From the NCBI RefSeq assembly GCF_051014685.1, contig NW_027478518.1, positions 434,001 through 498,000 of the forward strand: a DNA stretch of 64,000 nt, read 5' to 3'. The notes below the pieces were generated by a model. That model ran no database searches. It had not been told where the DNA came from and saw only the letters and a program-made list of their open reading frames with translations. Source of the DNA: Ptiloglossa arizonensis (taxonomy: Eukaryota; Arthropoda; Insecta; Hymenoptera; Colletidae). Position numbers and translations under genes: made by a program. Of this stretch, positions 1-12,540 are shown in pieces; the stretch's first letter is position 1, and every line of letters starts with the position of its first letter.

Positions 1-1599
1 CCCATATCTCGCGAACTGATTGACCTAACCCAAAAATTCCTATTGCATCTGAAAGTAGAAACTCGCCCGATTACAACGGTATGCGTATTTTTTCCCTAGG
101 CCATTCTGGTTAAGCGTTTGGAGCAACAGAATTGCGAAAAATTTGTTCTCTTCTCAACCATTTCTCAGCTTCAAACTTCCATATCTCGCGAACTGATTGA
201 CCTAACCCAAAAATTTCTATTGCATCTGAAAGTAGAAACTCGCCCGATTACAACGGTATGCGTATTTTTTCCCTAGGCCATTCTGGTTAAGCGTTTGAAG
301 CAGCAGAATTGCGAAAAATTTTTTGCCTTCTCAACCATTTCTTGGCTTCAAACTCCCGTATCTCGCGAACGGACTGACCTAACCAAAAAATTCCTATTGC
401 ATCTGAAAGTAGAAACGCGCCCGATTACATCTGTGTGTGTGTTTTTTCCCTAGGCCATTCTGGTTAAGCGTTTGGAGCAGCAGAATTGCGAAAAATTGTT
501 TGCCTTCTCAACCATTTCTTGGCTTCAAACTTCCATATCTCGCGAACTGATTGACCTAACCCAAAAATTCCTATTGCATCTGAAAGTAGAAGCTCGCCCG
601 ATTACAACGGTATGCGTATTTTTACCCTAGGCCATTCTGGTTAAGCGTTTGGAGCAGCAGATTTGCGAAAAATTTGTTCTCTTCTCAACCATTTCTTAAC
701 TTCAATCTCTCATATCTCGCGAACGGATTGACCTAACCCAAAAATTCCTGTTGTGTCTGAAAGTAGAAACTCGCCCTATTACAACGGTATGTGTATTTTT
801 TCCCTAGGCCATTCTGGTTAAGCGTTTGGAGCAGCAGATTTGCGAAAAATTTGTTGTCTTCTCAAACATTTCTTAGCTTCAAACTCCCATGTCTCGCGAA
901 CTGATTGCCCTAACCCAAGAATACCTATTGCATCTGAAAGTAGACACTCGCCCGATTACAGCTGTATGTGTGTTCTTTCCCTAGGCCATTCTGGTTAAGC
1001 GTTTGGAGCAGCAGAATTTAGAAAAATTTTTTGCCTTCTCAACCATTTCTTGGCTTCAAACTCCCATATCTCGCGAACGGATTGACCTAACCCAAAAATT
1101 CCTGTTGCGTCTGAAAGTAGAAACTCGCCCGATTACAATGGTATGTGTATTTTTTCCCTAGGCCATTCTGGTTAAGCGTTTGGAGCAGCAGAATTGCGAA
1201 AAATTTGTTCTCTTCTCAACCATTTCTTAACTTCAATCTCTCATATCTCGCGAACGGATTGACCTAACCCAAAAATTCCTGTTGTGTCTGAAAGTAGAAA
1301 CTCGCCCGATTACAACGGTATGTGTATTTTTTCCCTAGGCCATTCTGGTTAAGCGTTTGGAGCAGCAGATTTGCGAAAAATTTGTTGCCTTCTCAACCAT
1401 TTCTTAGCTTCAAACTCCCAAATCTCACGAACTGATTGACCTAACCCAAAAATTCCTATTGCATCTGAAAGTAGAAACCCGCCCGATTACAACGGTATGT
1501 GTTTTTTTTCCCTAGGCCATTCTGGTTAAGCGTTTGGAGCAGCAGAATTGCGAAAAATTTTTTGCCTTCTCAACCATTTCTTGGCTTCAAACTCCCGTA
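1..1599. repeat. Mixed-order monomers left of the first regular HOR
   Basis: Nine monomers. The first three match types A, B and C of the adjacent 8-mer (ctcagc end; tttctattg with gaagcag; gtatctc with aacgcg). They are followed by types ending in cttaacttcaatctct and ttgtgtctg, and by an aatttag type, that do not fit the 8-mer order. The same cttaac/ttgtgtctg pair reappears near 9.5, 10.6, 12.9, 15.4, 18.0, 20.2, 27.8, 29.2, 32.0, 35.2, 38.2 and 42.8 kb, so this block resembles the irregular region to the right of the 8-mer HOR. Two single variants, a T-to-A in the T tract near 624 and tgtgtgtg near 431, are private. No gene is present. Confidence 0.8.
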
Positions 1600-4500
1600 T
1601 CTCGCGAACGGACTGACCTAACCAAAAAATTCCTATTGCATCTGAAAGTAGAAACGCGCCCGATTACATCTGTATGTGTGTTTTTTCCCTAGGCCATTCT
1701 GGTTAAGCGTTTGGAGCAGCAGAATTGCGAAAAATTTTTTCCCTTCTCAACCATTTCTTGGCTTCAAACTTCCATATCTCGCGAACTGATTGACCTAACC
1801 CAAAAATTCCTATTGCATCTGAAAGTAGAAGCTCGCCCGATTACAACGGTATGCGTATTTTTTCCCTAGGCCATTCTGGTTAAGCGTTTGGAGCAGCAGA
1901 TTTGCGAAAAATTTGTTGTCTTCTCAACCATTTCTTAGCTTCAAACTCCCATACCTCGCGAACGGATTTACCTAACCCAAAAATTCCTATTGCATCTGAA
2001 AGTAGAAGCTCGCCCGATTACAACGGTATGCGTATTTTTTCCCTAGGCCATTCTGGTTAAGCGTTTGGAGCAGCAGATTTGCGAAAAATTTGTTGTCTTC
2101 TCAACCATTTCTTAGCTTCAAACTCCCATGTCTCGCGAACTGATTGACCTAACCCAAAAATACCTATTGCATCTGAAAGAAGACACTCGCCCGATTACAG
2201 CTGTATGTGTGTTCTTTCCCTAGGCCATTCTGGTTAAGCGTTTGGAGCAGCAGAATTTAGAAAAATTTTTTGCCTTCTCAACCATTTCTTGGCTTCAAAC
2301 TCCCATATCTCGCGAACGGATTGACCTAACCCAAAAATTCCTGTTGCTTCCGAAAGTAGAAACTCGCCCGATTACAACGGTATGTGTATTTTTTCCCTAG
2401 CCCATTCTGGTTAAGCGTTTGGAGCAGCAGAATTGCGAAAAATTTTTTGCCTTCTCAACCATTTCTTGGCTTCAAACTCCTATATATCGCGAACGGATTG
2501 ACCTAACCCAAAAATTCCTGTTGTGTCTGAAAGTAGAAACTCGCCCGATTACAACGGTATGTGTATTTTTTCCCTAGGCCATTCTGGTTAAGCGTTTGGA
2601 GCAGCAGAATTGCGAAAAATTTTTTATCTTCTCAACCATACCTTAGCTTCAAACTCCCATATCTCGCGAACTGATTGACCTAACCCAAAAATTCCTATTG
2701 CATCTGAAAGTAGAAACTCGCCCGATTACAACGGTATGCGTATTTTTTCCCTAGGCCATTCTGGTTAAGCGTTTGGAGCAGCAGAATTGCGAAAAATTTG
2801 TTCTCTTCTCAACCATTTCTCAGCTTCAAACTTCCATATCTCGCGAACTGATTGACCTAACCTAAAAATTTCTATTGCATCTGAAAGTAGAAACTCGCCC
2901 GATTACAACGGTATGCGTATTTTTTCCCTAGGCCATTCTGGTTAAGCGTTTGAAGCAGCAGAATTGCGAAAAATTTTTTGCCTTCTCAACCATTTCTTGG
3001 CTTCAAACTCCCGTATCTCGCGAACGGACTGACCTAACCAAAAAATTCCTATTGCATCTGAAAGTAGAAACGCGCCCGATTACATCTGTATGTGTGTTTT
3101 TTCCCTAGGCCATTCTGGTTAAGCGTTTGGAGCAGCAGAATTGCGAAAAATTTTTTCCCTTCTCAACCATTTCTTGGCTTCAAACTTCCATATCTCGCGA
3201 ACTGATTGACCTAACCCAAAAATTCCTATTGCATCTGAAAGTAGAAGCTCGCCCGATTACAACGGTATGCGTATTTTTTCCCTAGGCCATTCTGGTTAAG
3301 CGTTTGGAGCAGCAGATTTGCGAAAAATTTGTTGTCTTCTCAACCATTTCTTAGCTTCAAACTCCCATACCTCGCGAACGGATTTACCTAACCCAAAAAT
3401 TCCTATTGCATCTGAAAGAAGAAGCTCGCCCGATTACAACGGTATGCGTATTTTTTCCCTAGGCCATTCTGGTTAAGCGTTTGGAGCAGCAGATTTGCGA
3501 AAAATTTGTTGTCTTCTCAACCATTTCTTAGCTTCAAACTCCCATGTCTCGCGAACTGATTGACCTAACCCAAAAATACCTATTGCATCTGAAAGTAGAC
3601 ACTCGCCCGATTACAGCTGTATGTGTGTTCTTTCCCTAGGCCATTCTGGTTAAGCGTTTGGAGCAGCAGAATTTAGAAAAATTTTTTGCCTTCTCAACCA
3701 TTTCTTGGCTTCAAACTCCCATATCTCGCGAACGGATTGACCTAACCCAAAAATTCCTGTTGCTTCTGAAAGTAGAAACTCGCCCGATTACAACGGTATG
3801 TGTATTTTTTCCCTAGCCCATTCTGGTTAAGCGTTTGGAGCAGCAGAATTGCGAAAAATTTTTTGCCTTCTCAACCATTTCTTGGCTTCAAACTCCTATA
3901 TATCGCGAACGGATTGACCTAACCCAAAAATTCCTGTTGTGTCTGAAAGTAGAAACTCGCCCGATTACAACGGTATGTGTATTTTTTCCCTAGGCCATTC
4001 TGGTTAAGCGTTTGGAGCAGCAGAATTGCGAAAAATTTTTTATCTTCTCAACCATACCTTAGCTTCAAACTCCCATATCTCGCGAACTGATTGACCTAAC
4101 CCAAAAATTCCTATTGCATCTGAAAGTAGAAACTCGCCCGATTACAACGGTATGCGTATTTTTTCCCTAGGCCATTCTGGTTAAGCGTTTGGAGCAGCAG
4201 AATTGCGAAAAATTTGTTCTCTTCTCAACCATTTCTCAGCTTCAAACTTCCATATCTCGCGAACTGATTGACCTAACCCAAAAATTTCTATTGCATCTGA
4301 AAGTAGAAACTCGCCCGATTACAACGGTATGCGTATTTTTTCCCTAGGCCATTCTGGTTAAGCGTTTGAAGCAGCAGAATTGCGAAAAATTTTTTGCCTT
4401 CTCAACCATTTCTTGGCTTCAAACTCCCGTATCTCGCGAACGGACTGACCTAACCAAAAAATTCCTATTGCATCTGAAAGTAGAAACGCGCCCGATTACA

Positions 4501-6909
4501 TCTGTATGTGTGTTTTTTCCCTAGGCCATTCTGGTTAAGCGTTTGGAGCAGCAGAATTGCGAAAAATTTTTTCCCTTCTCAACCATTTCTTGGCTTCAAA
4601 CTTCCATATCTCGCGAACTGATTGACCTAACCCAAAAATTCCTATTACATCTGAAAGTAGAAGCTCGCCCGATTACAACGGTATGCGTATTTTTTCCCTA
4701 GGCCATTCTGGTTAAGCGTTTGGAGCAGCAGAATTGCGAAAAATTTGTTCTCTTCTCAACCATTTCTTAGCTTCAAACTCCCATATCTCGCGAACGGATT
4801 GACCTAACCCAAAAACTCCTGTTGCGTCTGAAAGTAGAAACTCGCCCGATTACAACGGTATGTGTATTTCTTCCCTAGGCCATTCTGGTTAAGCGTTTGG
4901 AGCAGCAGATTTGCGAAAAATTTTTTGTCTTCTCAACCATTTCTTGGCTTCAAATTCCCATATCTCGCGAACGGATTGACCTAACCAAAAAATTCCTATT
5001 GTTTCTGACAGTAGACACTCGTCCGATTACAGCTGTATGTGTGTTCTTTCCCTAGGCCATTCTGGTTAAGCGTTTGGAGCAGCAGAATTTAGAAAAATTT
5101 TTTGCCTTCTCAACCATTTCTTGGCTTCAAACTCCCATATCTCGCGAACGGATTGACCTAACCCAAAAATTCCTGTTGCTTCTGAAAGTAGAAACTCGCC
5201 CGATTACAACGGTATGTGTATTTTTTCCCTAGCCCATTCTGGTTAAGCGTTTGGAGCAGCAGAATTGCGAAAAATTTTTTGCCTACTCAACCATTTCTTG
5301 GCTTCAAACTCCTATATATCGCGAACGGATTGACCTAACCCAAAAATTCCTGTTGTGTCTGAAAGTAGAAACTCGCCCGATTACACCGGTATGTGTATTT
5401 TTTCCCTAGGCCATTCTGGTTAAGCGTTTGGAGCAGCAGAATTGCGAAAAATTTTTTATCTTCTCAACCATTCCTTAGCTTCAAACTCCCATATCTCGCG
5501 AACTGATTGACCTAACCCAAAAATTCCTATTGCATCTGAAAGTAGAAACTCGCCCGATTACAACGGTATGCGTATTTTTTCCCTAGGCCATTCTGGTTAA
5601 GCGTTTGGAGCAGCAGAATTGCGAAAAATTTGTTCTCTTCTCAACCATTTCTCAGCTTCAAACTTCCATATCTCGCGAACTGATTGACCTAACCCAAAAA
5701 TTTCTATTGCATCTGAAAGTAGAAACTCGCCCGATTACAACGGTATGCGTATTTTTTCCCTAGGCCATTCTGGTTAAGCGTTTGAAGCAGCAGAATTGCG
5801 AAAAATTTTTTGCCTTCTCAACCATTTCTTGGCTTCAAACTCCCGTATCTCGCGAACGGACTGACCTAACCAAAAAATTCCTATTGCATCTGAAAGTAGA
5901 AACGCGCCCGATTACATCTGTATGTGTGTTTTTTCCCTAGGCCATTCTGGTTAAGCGTTTGGAGCAGCAGAATTGCGAAAAATTTTTTCCCTTCTCAACC
6001 ATTTCTTGGCTTCAAACTTCCATATCTCGCGAACTGATTGACCTAACCCAAAAATTCCTATTGCATCTGAAAGTAGAAGCTCGCCCGATTACAACGGTAT
6101 GCGTATTTTTTCCCTAGGCCATTCTGGTTAAGCGTTTGGAGCAGCAGATTTGCGAAAAATTTGTTGTCTTCTCAACCATTTCTTAGCTTCAAACTCCCAT
6201 ATCTCGCGAACGGATTTACCTAACCCAAAAATTCCTATTGCATCTGAAAGTAGAAGCTCGCCCGATTACAACGGTATGCGTATTTTTTCCCTAGGCCATT
6301 CTGGTTAAGCGTTTGGAGCAGCAGATTTGCGAAAAATTTGTTGTCTTCTCAACCATTTCTTAGCTTCAAACTCCCATGTCTCGCGAACTGATTGACCTAA
6401 CCCAAAAATACCTATTGCATCTGAAAGTAGACACTCGCCCGATTACAGCTGTATGTGTGTTCTTTCCCTAGGCCATTCTGGTTAAGCGTTTGGAGCAGCA
6501 GAATTTAGAAAAATTTTTTGCCTTCTCAACCATTTCTTGGCTTCAAACTCCCATATCTCGCGAACGGATTGACCTAACCCAAAAATTCCTGTTGCTTCTG
6601 AAAGTAGAAACTCGCCCGATTACAACGGTATGTGTATTTTTTCCCTAGCCCATTCTGGTTAAGCGTTTGGAGCAGCAGAATTGCGAAAAATTTTTTGCCT
6701 TCTCAACCATTTCTTGGCTTCAAACTCCTATATATCGCGAACGGATTGACCTAACCCAAAAATTCCTGTTGTGTCTGAAAGTAGAAACTCGCCCGATTAC
6801 AACGGTATGTGTATTTTTTCCCTAGGCCATTCTGGTTAAGCGTTTGGAGCAGCAGAATTGCGAAAAATTTTTTATCTTCTCAACCATTCCTTAGCTTCAA
6901 ACTCCCATA

Positions 6910-7086
6910 TCACGCGAACTGATTGACCTAACCCAAAAATTCCTATTGCATCTGAAAGTAGAAACTCGCCCGATTACAACGGTATGCGTATTTTTTCCCT
7001 AGGCCATTCTGGTTAAGCGTTTGGAGCAGCAGAATTGCGAAAAATTTTTTGCCTTCTCAACCATTTCTTGGCTTCAAACTCCCGTA
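6910..7086. repeat. Hybrid monomer at the 8-mer to 7-mer contraction
   Basis: In this HOR copy the two monomer types that normally precede gtatctc are replaced by a single monomer. Its left part has the first type's features (cctattg rather than tttctattg, and ggagcag rather than gaagcag at 7023-7024). Its right part has the second type's features (tttttt at 7045-7050, then gcc, and cttggc). The exchange point therefore lies between 7025 and 7047. Length stays 177 bp, as expected for in-register unequal crossing-over or an equivalent deletion between neighbouring monomers. A private change to tatcacgcg lies at its left edge. Confidence 0.88.
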
Positions 7087-9033
7087 TCTCGCGAACGGAC
7101 TGACCTAACCAAAAAATTCCTATTGCATCTGAAAGTAGAAACGCGCCCGATTACATCTGTATGTGTGTTTTTTCCCTAGGCCATTCTGGTTAAGCGTTTG
7201 GAGCAGCAGAATTGCGAAAAATTTTTTCCCTTCTCAACCATTTCTTGGCTTCAAACTTCCATATCTCGCGAACTGATTGACCTAACCCAAAAATTCCTAT
7301 TACATCTGAAAGTAGAAGCTCGCCCGATTACAACGGTATGCGTATTTTTTCCCTAGGCCATTCTGGTTAAGCGTTTGGAGCAGCAGAATTGCGAAAAATT
7401 TGTTCTCTTCTCAACCATTTCTTAGCTTCAAACTCCCATATCTCGCGAACGGATTGACCTAACCCAAAAACTCCTGTTGCGTCTGAAAGTAGAAACTCGC
7501 CCGATTACAACGGTATGTGTATTTCTTCCCTAGGCCATTCTGGTTAAGCGTTTGGAGCAGCAGATTTGCGAAAAATTTTTTGTCTTCTCAACCATTTCTT
7601 GGCTTCAAATTCCCATATCTCGCGAACGGATTGACCTAACCAAAAAATTCCTATTGTTTCTGACAGTAGACACTCGTCCGATTACAGCTGTATGTGTGTT
7701 CTTTCCCTAGGCCATTCTGGTTAAGCGTTTGGAGCAGCAGAATTTAGAAAAATTTTTTGCCTTCTCAACCATTTCTTGGCTTCAAACTCCCATATCTCGC
7801 GAACGGATTGACCTAACCCAAAAATTCCTGTTGCTTCTGAAAGTAGAAACTCGCCCGATTACAACGGTATGTGTATTTTTTCCCTAGCCCATTCTGGTTA
7901 AGCGTTTGGAGCAGCAGAATTGCGAAAAATTTTTTGCCTTCTCAACCATTTCTTGGCTTCAAACTCCTATATATCGCGAACGGATTGACCTAACCCAAAA
8001 ATTCCTGTTGTGTCTGAAAGTAGAAACTCGCCCGATTACAACGGTATGTGTATTTTTTCCCTAGGCCATTCTGGTTAAGCGTTTGGAGCAGCAGAATTGC
8101 GAAAAATTTTTTATCTTCTCAACCATTCCTTAGCTTCAAACTCCCATATCTCGCGAACTGATTGACCTAACCCAAAAATTCCTATTGCATCTGAAAGTAG
8201 AAACTCGCCCGATTACAACGGTATGCGTATTTTTTCCCTAGGCCATTCTGGTTAAGCGTTTGGAGCAGCAGAATTGCGAAAAATTTGTTCTCTTCTCAAC
8301 CATTTCTCAGCTTCAAACTTCCATATCTCGCGAACTGATTGACCTAACCCAAAAATTTCTATTGCATCTGAAAGTAGAAACTCGCCCGATTACAACGGTA
8401 TGCGTATTTTTTCCCTAGGCCATTCTGGTTAAGCGTTTGAAGCAGCAGAATTGCGAAAAATTTTTTGCCTTCTCAACCATTTCTTGGCTTCAAACTCCCG
8501 TATCTCGCGAACGGACTGACCTAACCAAAAAATTCCTATTGCATCTGAAAGTAGAAACGCGCCCGATTACATCTGTATGTGTGTTTTTTCCCTAGGCCAT
8601 TCTGGTTAAGCGTTTGGAGCAGCAGAATTGCGAAAAATTTTTTCCCTTCTCAACCATTTCTTGGCTTCAAACTTCCATATCTCGCGAACTGATTGACCTA
8701 ACCCAAAAATTCCTATTACATCTGAAAGTAGAAGCTCGCCCGATTACAACGGTATGCGTATTTTTTCCCTAGGCCATTCTGGTTAAGCGTTTGGAGCAGC
8801 AGAATTGCGAAAAATTTGTTCTCTTCTCAAGCATTTCTTAGCTTCAAACTCCCATATCTCGCGAACGGATTGACCTAACCCAAAAACTCCTGTTGCGTCT
8901 GAAAGTAGAAACTCGCCCGATTACAACGGTATGTGTATTTCTTCCCTAGGCCATTCTGGTTAAGCGTTTGGAGCAGCAGATTTGCGAAAAATTTTTTGTC
9001 TTCTCAACCATTTCTTAGCTTCAAACTCCCATA

Positions 9034-9210
9034 TCTCGCGAACGGATTGACCTAACCCAAAAATTCCTATTGCATCTGAAAGTAGAAGCTCGCCCGATTA
9101 CAACGGTATGCGTATTTTTTCCCTAGGCCATTCTGGTTAAGCGTTTGGAGCAGCAGATTTGCGAAAAATTTGTTGTCTTCTCAACCATTTCTTAGCTTCA
9201 AACTCCCATG
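9034..9210 (+). repeat. Reference monomer (close to consensus), internal landmarks
   Basis: This monomer serves as a coordinate system, with p1 at the first t of tctcgcgaac. Landmarks are: TCGCGA palindrome (NruI site) at p3-8; telomere-like cctaaccc at p18-25; A5 tract at p26-30; the hypervariable stretch that specifies monomer type (cctattgcatctg and alternatives) at about p33-45; the conserved block gaaagtagaaactcgcccga at p45-64; T6 tract at p82-87; CCTAGG palindrome (AvrII site) at p89-94; the conserved block ctggttaagcgtttgg at about p100-115; A5T3 tract at about p131-138; a pyrimidine-rich stretch at about p139-160; and a second type-specific position (cttagc, cttggc, cttatc, cttaac or ctcagc) near p158-163. 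This copy departs from the array majority at a few sites (gaagctc, cagattt, tgttgtc). The strand label is arbitrary. Confidence 0.9.
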
Positions 9211-9387
9211 TCTCGAGAACTGATTGACCTAACCCAAAAATACCTATTGCATCTGAAAGTAGACACTCGCCCGATTACAGCTGTATGTGTGTTCTTTCCC
9301 TAGGCCATTCTGGTTAAGCGTTTGGAGCAGCAGAATTTAGAAAAATTTTTTGCCTTCTCAACCATTTCTTGGCTTCAAACTCCCATA

Positions 9388-12300
9388 TCTCGCGAACGGA
9401 TTGACCTAACCCAAAAATTCCTGTTGCGTCTGAAAGTAGAAACTCGCCCGATTACAATGGTATGTGTATTTTTTCCCTAGGCCATTCTGGTTAAGCGTTT
9501 GGAGCAGCAGAATTGCGAAAAATTTGTTCTCTTCTCAACCATTTCTTAACTTCAATCTCTCATATCTCGCGAACGGATTGACCTAACCCAAAAATTCCTG
9601 TCGTGTCTGAAAGTAGAAACTCGCCCGATTACAACGGTATGTGTATTTTTTCCCTAGGCCATTCTGGTTAAGCGTTTGGAGCAGCAGATTTGCGAAAAAT
9701 TTGTTGCCTTCTCAACCATTTCTTGGCTTCAAATTCCCATATCTCGCGAACGGATTGACCTAACCAAAAAATTCCTATTGTTTCTGAAAGTAGACACTCG
9801 TCCGATTACAGCTGTATGTGTGTTCTTTCCCTAGGCCATTCTGGTTAAGCGTTTGGAGCAGCAGAATTTAGAAAAATTTTTTGCCTTCTCAACCATTTCT
9901 TGGCTTCAAACTCCCATATCTCGCGAACGGATTGACCTAACCCAAAAATTCCTGTTGCTTCTGAAAGTAGAAGCTCGCCCGATTACAACGGTATGCGTAT
10001 TTTTTCCCTAGGCCATTCTGGTTAAGTGTTTGGAGCAGCAGAATTGCGAAAAATTTGTTCTCTTCTCAACCATTTCTTACCTTCAAACTTCCATATCTCG
10101 CGAACTGATTGACCTAACCCAAAAATTCCTATTGCATCTGAAAGTAGAAACTCGCCCGATTACAACGGTATGTGTATTTTTTCCATAGGCCATTCTGGTT
10201 AAGCGTTTGGAGCAGCAGAATTGCGAAAAATTTTTTGCCTTCTCAACCATTTCTTGGCTTCAAACTCCCATATCTCGCGAACGGATTGACCTAACCAAAA
10301 AATTCCTATTGCATCTGAAAGTAGACACTCGCCCGATTACAGCTGTATGTGTGTTCTTTCCCTAGGCCATTCTGGTTAAGCGTTTGGAGCAGCAGAATTT
10401 AGAAAAATTTTTTGCCTTCTCAACCATTTCTTGGCTTCAAACTTCCATATCTCGCGAACTGATTGACCTAACCCAAAAATTCCTATTGCATCTGAAAGTA
10501 GAAGCTCGCCCGATTACAACGGTATGCGTATTTTTTCCCTAGGCCATTCTGGTTAAGCGTTTGGAGCAGCAGAATTGCGAAAAATTTGTTCTCTTCTCAA
10601 CCATTTCTTAACTTCAATCTCTCATATCTCGCGAACGGATTGACCTAACCCAAAAATTCCTGTTGTGTCTGAAAGTAGAAACTCGCCCTATTTCAACGGT
10701 ATGTGTATTTTTTCCCTAGGCCATTCTGGTTAAGCGTTTGGAGCAGCAGATTTGCGAAAAATTTGTTGTCTTCTCCACCATTTCTTAGCTTCAAACTCCC
10801 ATGTCTCGCGAACTGATTGACCTAACCCAAAAATACCTATTGCATCTGAAAGTAGACACTCGCCCGATTACAGCTGTATGTGTGTTCTTTCCCTAGGCCA
10901 TTCTGGTTAAGCGTTTGGAGCAGCAGAATTTAGAAAAATTTTTTGCCTTCTCAACCATTTCTTGGCTTCAAACTCCCGTATCTCGCGAACGGATTGACCT
11001 AACCCAAAAATTCCTATTGCATCTGAAAGTAGAAACCCGCCCGATTACAACGGTATGTGTATTTTTTCCATAGGCCGTCTGGTTAAGCGTTTGGAGCAGC
11101 AGAATTGCGAAAAATTGTTTGCCTTCTCAACCATTTCTTGGCTTCAAACTCCCATATCTCGCGAACGGATTGACCTAACCAAAAAATTCCTATTGCTTCT
11201 GAAAGTAGACACTCGTCCGATTACAGCTGTATGTGTGTTCTTTCCCTAGGCCATTCTGGTTAAGCGTTTGGAGCAGCAGAATTTAGAAAAATTTTTTGCC
11301 TTCTCAACCATTTCTTGGCTTCAAACTCCCATATCTCGCGAACTGATTGACCTAACCCAAAAATTTCTATTGCATCTGAAAGTAGAAACTCGCCCGATTA
11401 CAACGGTATGCGTATTTTTTCCCTAGGCCATTCTGGTTAAGCGTTTGAAGCAGCAGAATTGCGAAAAATTTTTTGCCTTCTCAACCATTTCTTGGCTTCA
11501 AACTCCCATATCTCGCGAACGGATTGACCTAACCCAAAAATTCCTGTTGCTTCTGAAAGTAGAAGCTCGCCCGATTACAACGGTATGTGTATTTTTTCCA
11601 TAGGCCGTCTGGTTAAGCGTTTGGAGCAGCAGAATTGTGAAAAATTGTTTGCCTTCTCAACCATTTCTTGGCTTCAAACTCCCATATCTCGCGAACGGAT
11701 TGACCTTACCCAAAAATTCCTGTTGTGTCTGAAAGTAGAAACTCGCCCGATTACAACGGTATGTGTATTTTTTCCCTAGGCCATTCTGGTTAAGCGTTTG
11801 GAGCAGCAGATTTGCGAAAAATTTGTTGCCTTCTCAACCATTTCTTAGCTTCAAACTCCCAAATCTCACGAACTGATTGACCTAACCCAAAAATTCCTAT
11901 TGCATCTGAAAGTAGAAACCCGCCCGATTACAACGGTATGTGTATTTTTTCCATAGGCCGTCTGGTTAAGCGTTTGGAGCAGCAGAATTGCGAAAAATTG
12001 TTTGCCTTCTCAACCATTTCTTGGCTTCAAATTCCCATATCTCGCGAACGGATTGACCTAACCAAAAAATTCCTATTGCTTCTGAAAGTAGACACTCGTC
12101 CGATTACAGCTGTATGTGTGTTCTTTCCCTAGGCCATTCTGGTTAAGCGTTTGGAGCAGCAGAATTTAGAAAAATTTTTTGCCTTCTCAACCATTTCTTG
12201 GCTTCAAACTCCCATATCTCGCGAACGGATTGACCTAACCCAAAAATTCCTGTTGCTTCTGAAAGTAGAAGCTCGCCCGATTACAACGGTATGCGTATTT

Positions 12301-12540
12301 TTTCCCTAGGCCATTCTGGTTAAGCGTTTGGAGCAGCAGAATTGCGAAAAATTTGTTCTCTTCTCAACCATTTCTTACCTTCAAACTTCCATATCTCGCG
12401 AACTGATTGACCTAACCAAAAAATTCCTATTGCTTCTGAAAGTAGACACTCGTCCGATTACAGCTGTATGTGTGTTCTTTCCCTAGGCCATTCTGGTTAA
12501 GCGTTTGGAGCAGCAGAATTTAGAAAAATTTTTTGCCTTC
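9388..12540. repeat. Irregular monomer order; first appearance of the 176-bp monomer
   Basis: All monomer types seen in the left part occur here, but I could not find a constant period over more than a few monomers. Three 176-bp monomers (deletion at 11077, 11607 and 11960) stand only three and two monomers apart, closer together than anywhere else in the window. A private TCGCGA-to-TCGAGA change at about 9212 creates a CTCGAG site just left of this block. Otherwise it is ordinary satellite sequence with no gene. Confidence 0.75.

Larger units (their letters stand above)
1600..9387. repeat. 8-mer higher-order repeat, 1416-bp period
   Basis: Eight distinguishable monomer types recur in fixed order. 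Marker sites repeat at exact 1416-bp steps: tatatatcgc occurs at 2481, 3897, 5313 and 6729, then at 7968, a step of 1239 bp or seven monomers. Taking the gtatctcgcgaacggac monomer as start, copies are 1600-3015, 3016-4431, 4432-5847, 5848-7086 (seven monomers), 7087-8502 and a broken copy from 8503 that loses register by about 9387. Copies 1 and 2 differ at about four sites that I could spot. Copies 3 and 5 share a variant pair of monomers (actcctgttgcg; ttgtttctgacag) in place of two standard ones, so they are closer relatives of each other than of their neighbours. Confidence 0.93.

Noticed and set aside
100..130. Hairpin formed by ttctg ... cagaa in each monomer
   Set aside because: Only a 5-bp stem with an 18-base loop; too weak to call a structural or terminator element.
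1..177. Monomer built from three ancient 59-bp subunits
   Set aside because: 177 / 3 = 59, and ctcgcgaacggatt loosely resembles ctcgcccgatta about 57 bp later, but the rest of the thirds does not align by eye. A self-alignment of the consensus would be needed to revive the idea.
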